Shown one piece after another: positions 5,530 through 6,985 of a DNA stretch of 6,985 bases (its first letter is position 1; each line of letters opens with the position of its first letter). A program made the translations under genes and the position numbers. The stretch is taken from positions 1 through 6,985 of the forward strand of contig PNNE01000182.1 in NCBI GenBank assembly GCA_013824055.1, written 5' to 3'. This stretch comes from Rhodobacter sp. GTDB taxonomy: Bacteria; Pseudomonadota; Alphaproteobacteria; Rhodobacterales; Rhodobacteraceae. The notes below the pieces were generated by a model. It searched no databases and had not been told where the DNA came from. It saw only the letters and a program-made list of their open reading frames with translations.

Positions 5530-6617
5530 TGCGTTTCTCCGCCCAGTTCCTCGACCAGCGCCACCAGCCGCGCCGTCGCATCCGGCTTGCCTTCGCCCAG
5601 CGCCGCGCGCGCCATGCCTTCGGCCTTGTGGGGGTCTTCCAGGATCGAGGCGATGTGGCCCGCAAGCGCGCCCGCGTCAAGCGCCTTCTCCTGCACCACC
5701 ACCGCTGCCCCGGCGGCAGCCAGGCCCGTCGCATTCGCCGTCTGGTGGTCCCCGGTCGCCGCCGCGAAGGGGATCAGGATCGCCGGTCGGCCGATCACGC
5801 TGATATCCGCCACGGACGAGGCCCCCGACCGGCTGATCACCAGCTGCGCCTCGGAAAGCCTGCGCGGGATATCCGCGAAGAACGGCGCGATCTCGGCCCG
5901 GACGCCTGCCGCCTCATAGGCCGCCGCAGCCCGCGAGGCGTCTTCGTCCCGCGCCTGATGCGCCACCCGCAGGTTCGACCGCAACCCCTCGGGCAGCAGC
6001 GCCACCGCGGCGGGCACCACGTCCGACAGGATCCGCGCGCCCTGGCTGCCGCCGATCACCACCAGCGCCATCGGATACTCGCCCGGAGGGATATAGGGCG
6101 CCGAGGCCCGGTCCAGCACCGCCTGGCGCACCGGGTTGCCCGTTGGCTCTCCGGTCACTCCCACGGGCAGGGCCGCCGGCCAGGTCCCGCAGGCCACCTT
6201 GTCGACCCGGCGCGCAAAGGCCTGGTTCACCCGGCCCAGCACCCCGTTCTGTTCATGGATCATCCGCGGACGCCGCAGGACCCAGGCCGCCGCCAAGGCC
6301 GGGATCGACGGGTAGCCGCCGAACCCCACCACCACGGCAGGCCGGTCGCGCAGCTGGGACACCAGCGCGCCCAGGATCCCGCCCAGAATCCGGAACGGCA
6401 CCAGCAGCTTCGCCGCCGCGCCGGCCCGCGCAAAGGTCGCCGAGGCCACCGTCTCGATCGTCACCGCCGCAGGAAACCCGCCCGCATAGCGCGCGCCCCG
6501 GTCGTCGGTGGACAGCTTCACCCGCCAGCCCCGCGCCAGCATCGCCTCGGCCAGGGCCTGGGCCGGGAACATGTGCCCGCCCGTGCCCCCCGCGGCGATC
6601 AGCAGCAGCTTCGGCAT
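5526..6617 (-). CDS. murG: UDP-GlcNAc:lipid I N-acetylglucosaminyltransferase MurG
   Basis: MurG is a peripheral inner-membrane GT-B glycosyltransferase (family GT28) that moves GlcNAc from UDP-GlcNAc to lipid I, giving lipid II. The 363-residue product begins MPKLLLIAAGGTGGHMFPA with the glycine-rich loop GGTGGH (10-15). It also has GFGGYPSIP (98-106), HEQNGVLGRVN (121-131), GNPVR (160-164), the second glycine loop IGGSQGAR (188-195), SRSGASSVAD (262-271) and DHQTANA (290-296) of the nucleotide-binding domain. The last Glu expected in the SRSGA motif is Asp here. Length is usual. The frame is open for 25 more codons upstream, but that part is low-complexity leader; GAGGG at 6625-6629, 7 nt before the ATG at 6617, sets the start. 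The stop overlaps murC. Confidence 0.97.
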   Translation of the reverse strand: MPKLLLIAAGGTGGHMFPAQALAEAMLARGWRVKLSTDDRGARYAGGFPAAVTIETVASATFARAGAAAKLLVPFRILGGILGALVSQLRDRPAVVVGFGGYPSIPALAAAWVLRRPRMIHEQNGVLGRVNQAFARRVDKVACGTWPAALPVGVTGEPTGNPVRQAVLDRASAPYIPPGEYPMALVVIGGSQGARILSDVVPAAVALLPEGLRSNLRVAHQARDEDASRAAAAYEAAGVRAEIAPFFADIPRRLSEAQLVISRSGASSVADISVIGRPAILIPFAAATGDHQTANATGLAAAGAAVVVQEKALDAGALAGHIASILEDPHKAEGMARAALGEGKPDATARLVALVEELGGETQ

Positions 6618-6624
6618 CAGCCAG

Positions 6625-6629
6625 CCCTC
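6625..6629 (-). promoter_or_regulatory. Shine-Dalgarno GAGGG that decides the murG start
   Basis: GAGGG on the minus strand is 7 nt before the ATG at 6617. It lies inside the upstream open frame and supports starting murG at MPKLLL rather than at the in-frame ATG at 6692. Confidence 0.75.
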
Positions 6630-6637
6630 TTGGCGGG

Positions 6638-6696
6638 GGCGCCATGCGCCTGCCTTGCCCCACCGTGGGGGAAGGATGGGGTGGGGGGGCACGGTG
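6638..6696 (-). repeat. Cluster of inverted repeats in the ftsW-murG gap (REP-like)
   Basis: The 94-nt gap (6618-6711) holds three pairings. The first is 6653-6675, an imperfect palindrome (CCTTgCCCCAC / GTGGGGgAAGG on the plus strand, one mismatch, 1-nt centre). The second is 6638-6650, GGCGC-CAT-GCGCC. The third pairs 6661-6667 CACCGTG with 6690-6696 CACGGTG and would compete with the first. A run of seven Gs (plus strand) lies at 6683-6689. No T-tract follows, so this is not a classic terminator. It resembles intergenic palindromic repeats of GC-rich alphaproteobacteria, but only one copy is in the window. Confidence 0.5.
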
Positions 6697-6711
6697 TCAG
6701 ACCGGAGGCGA

Positions 6712-6985
6712 TCATGACCGCCCCCGCCGGAAGAGGTCGCTGATCTGTCCGCGCGGCCGCTCCCGCGTCAGCGCCAGCAGCATCCCCAGCGTGATCCCGG
6801 CGGCAATGACCGACGAACCGCCATAGCTGACGAACGGCAATGTCATCCCCTTGGCGGGCAGCAGGCGAACCGCCACGCCCATGTTGATCATCGCCTGCAC
6901 CCCGAAGATGCAGACCAGACCGGTGCCCGCCAGCCGCGCGAAGGGGTCGCGCTCGGGCAGCAGCCGCCACAGCGAGCGCACCACG
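6712..6985 (-). CDS. ftsW: Septal peptidoglycan polymerase FtsW, C-terminal part (partial)
   Basis: FtsW is a SEDS-family multi-pass membrane glycosyltransferase that polymerises lipid II at the septum together with FtsI. The last 90 or so residues are visible. They contain the FtsW/RodA/SpoVE signature, NMGVAVRLLPAKGMTLP followed directly by FVSYGGSS, then the last membrane helix (VIAAGITLGMLLALT) and a basic cytoplasmic tail RERPRGQISDLFRRGRS. The upstream part (ERDPFARLAGTGLVCIFGVQAMI) is typical of FtsW. The frame is open to the window edge, so the GTG codons there are internal, not starts. The TGA is at 6714-6712, 94 nt before murG. Confidence 0.95.
   Translation of the reverse strand, partial: VVRSLWRLLPERDPFARLAGTGLVCIFGVQAMINMGVAVRLLPAKGMTLPFVSYGGSSVIAAGITLGMLLALTRERPRGQISDLFRRGRS

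Noticed and set aside
3883..5919. 678-codon open frame on the plus strand opposite murC and part of murG
   Set aside because: It is antisense to two well-conserved genes. High G/C third positions remove stops from the opposite strand, and the translation is rich in His, Arg and Gln with no recognisable domain.
6618..6692. Upstream in-frame ATG for murG at 6692
   Set aside because: The 25 extra residues are encoded by the repeat-rich leader, and the ribosome binding site and conserved N-terminus favour 6617.
5517..6743. 408-codon open frame on the plus strand opposite murG
   Set aside because: Same antisense artefact; the Arg/His/Pro-rich product has no family character and would require overlap with the whole of murG.

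Overview
The window is a GC-rich stretch of an alphaproteobacterial division and cell wall (dcw) cluster. The organism is most likely a member of Rhodobacterales (Rhodobacter/Paracoccus type). The evidence is the FtsA N-terminus (MTDLYTSQRAMRNMRKAAMQRG-like), the gene order ftsW-murG-murC-[small membrane genes]-murB-ddl-ftsQ-ftsA, and two DUF2484-type proteins, a family I associate with this order. Genus cannot be fixed from the sequence alone.

Every gene I can support lies on the minus strand, so transcription runs from high to low coordinates. In that order: the 3' end of ftsW (6712-6985, cut by the window edge); a 94-nt leader with inverted repeats; murG (5526-6617); murC (4120-5529); four small genes, mostly membrane proteins (3101-4091); murB (2118-3059); ddl (1157-2077); ftsQ (273-1169); and the first 92 codons of ftsA (1-276, cut by the other edge). 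Junctions are very tight: murG/murC, the first three small genes and ftsQ/ftsA share 4-nt ATGA or GTGA stop/start overlaps, ddl and ftsQ overlap by 13 nt, and the largest gap is 94 nt. No terminator interrupts the series, so this looks like part of one long operon with extensive translational coupling.

The known genes cover connected steps of peptidoglycan synthesis and septation. MurB makes UDP-MurNAc, MurC adds the first amino acid, Ddl supplies D-Ala-D-Ala, MurG makes lipid II, FtsW polymerises it at the septum, FtsQ links the division complex across the membrane, and FtsA tethers FtsZ.

The least explained part is the island between murC and murB. It holds two diverged DUF2484-like proteins, a 61-codon GTG-start ORF wedged between them with 4-nt overlaps on both sides, and an 85-residue three-helix membrane protein. 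An 11-codon mini-ORF exactly bridges murC and the first DUF2484 gene. The murG leader and the murB-ddl junction are the only intergenic places with visible secondary-structure or composition signals. No RNA genes, mobile elements, CRISPR arrays or signs of horizontal transfer were seen.
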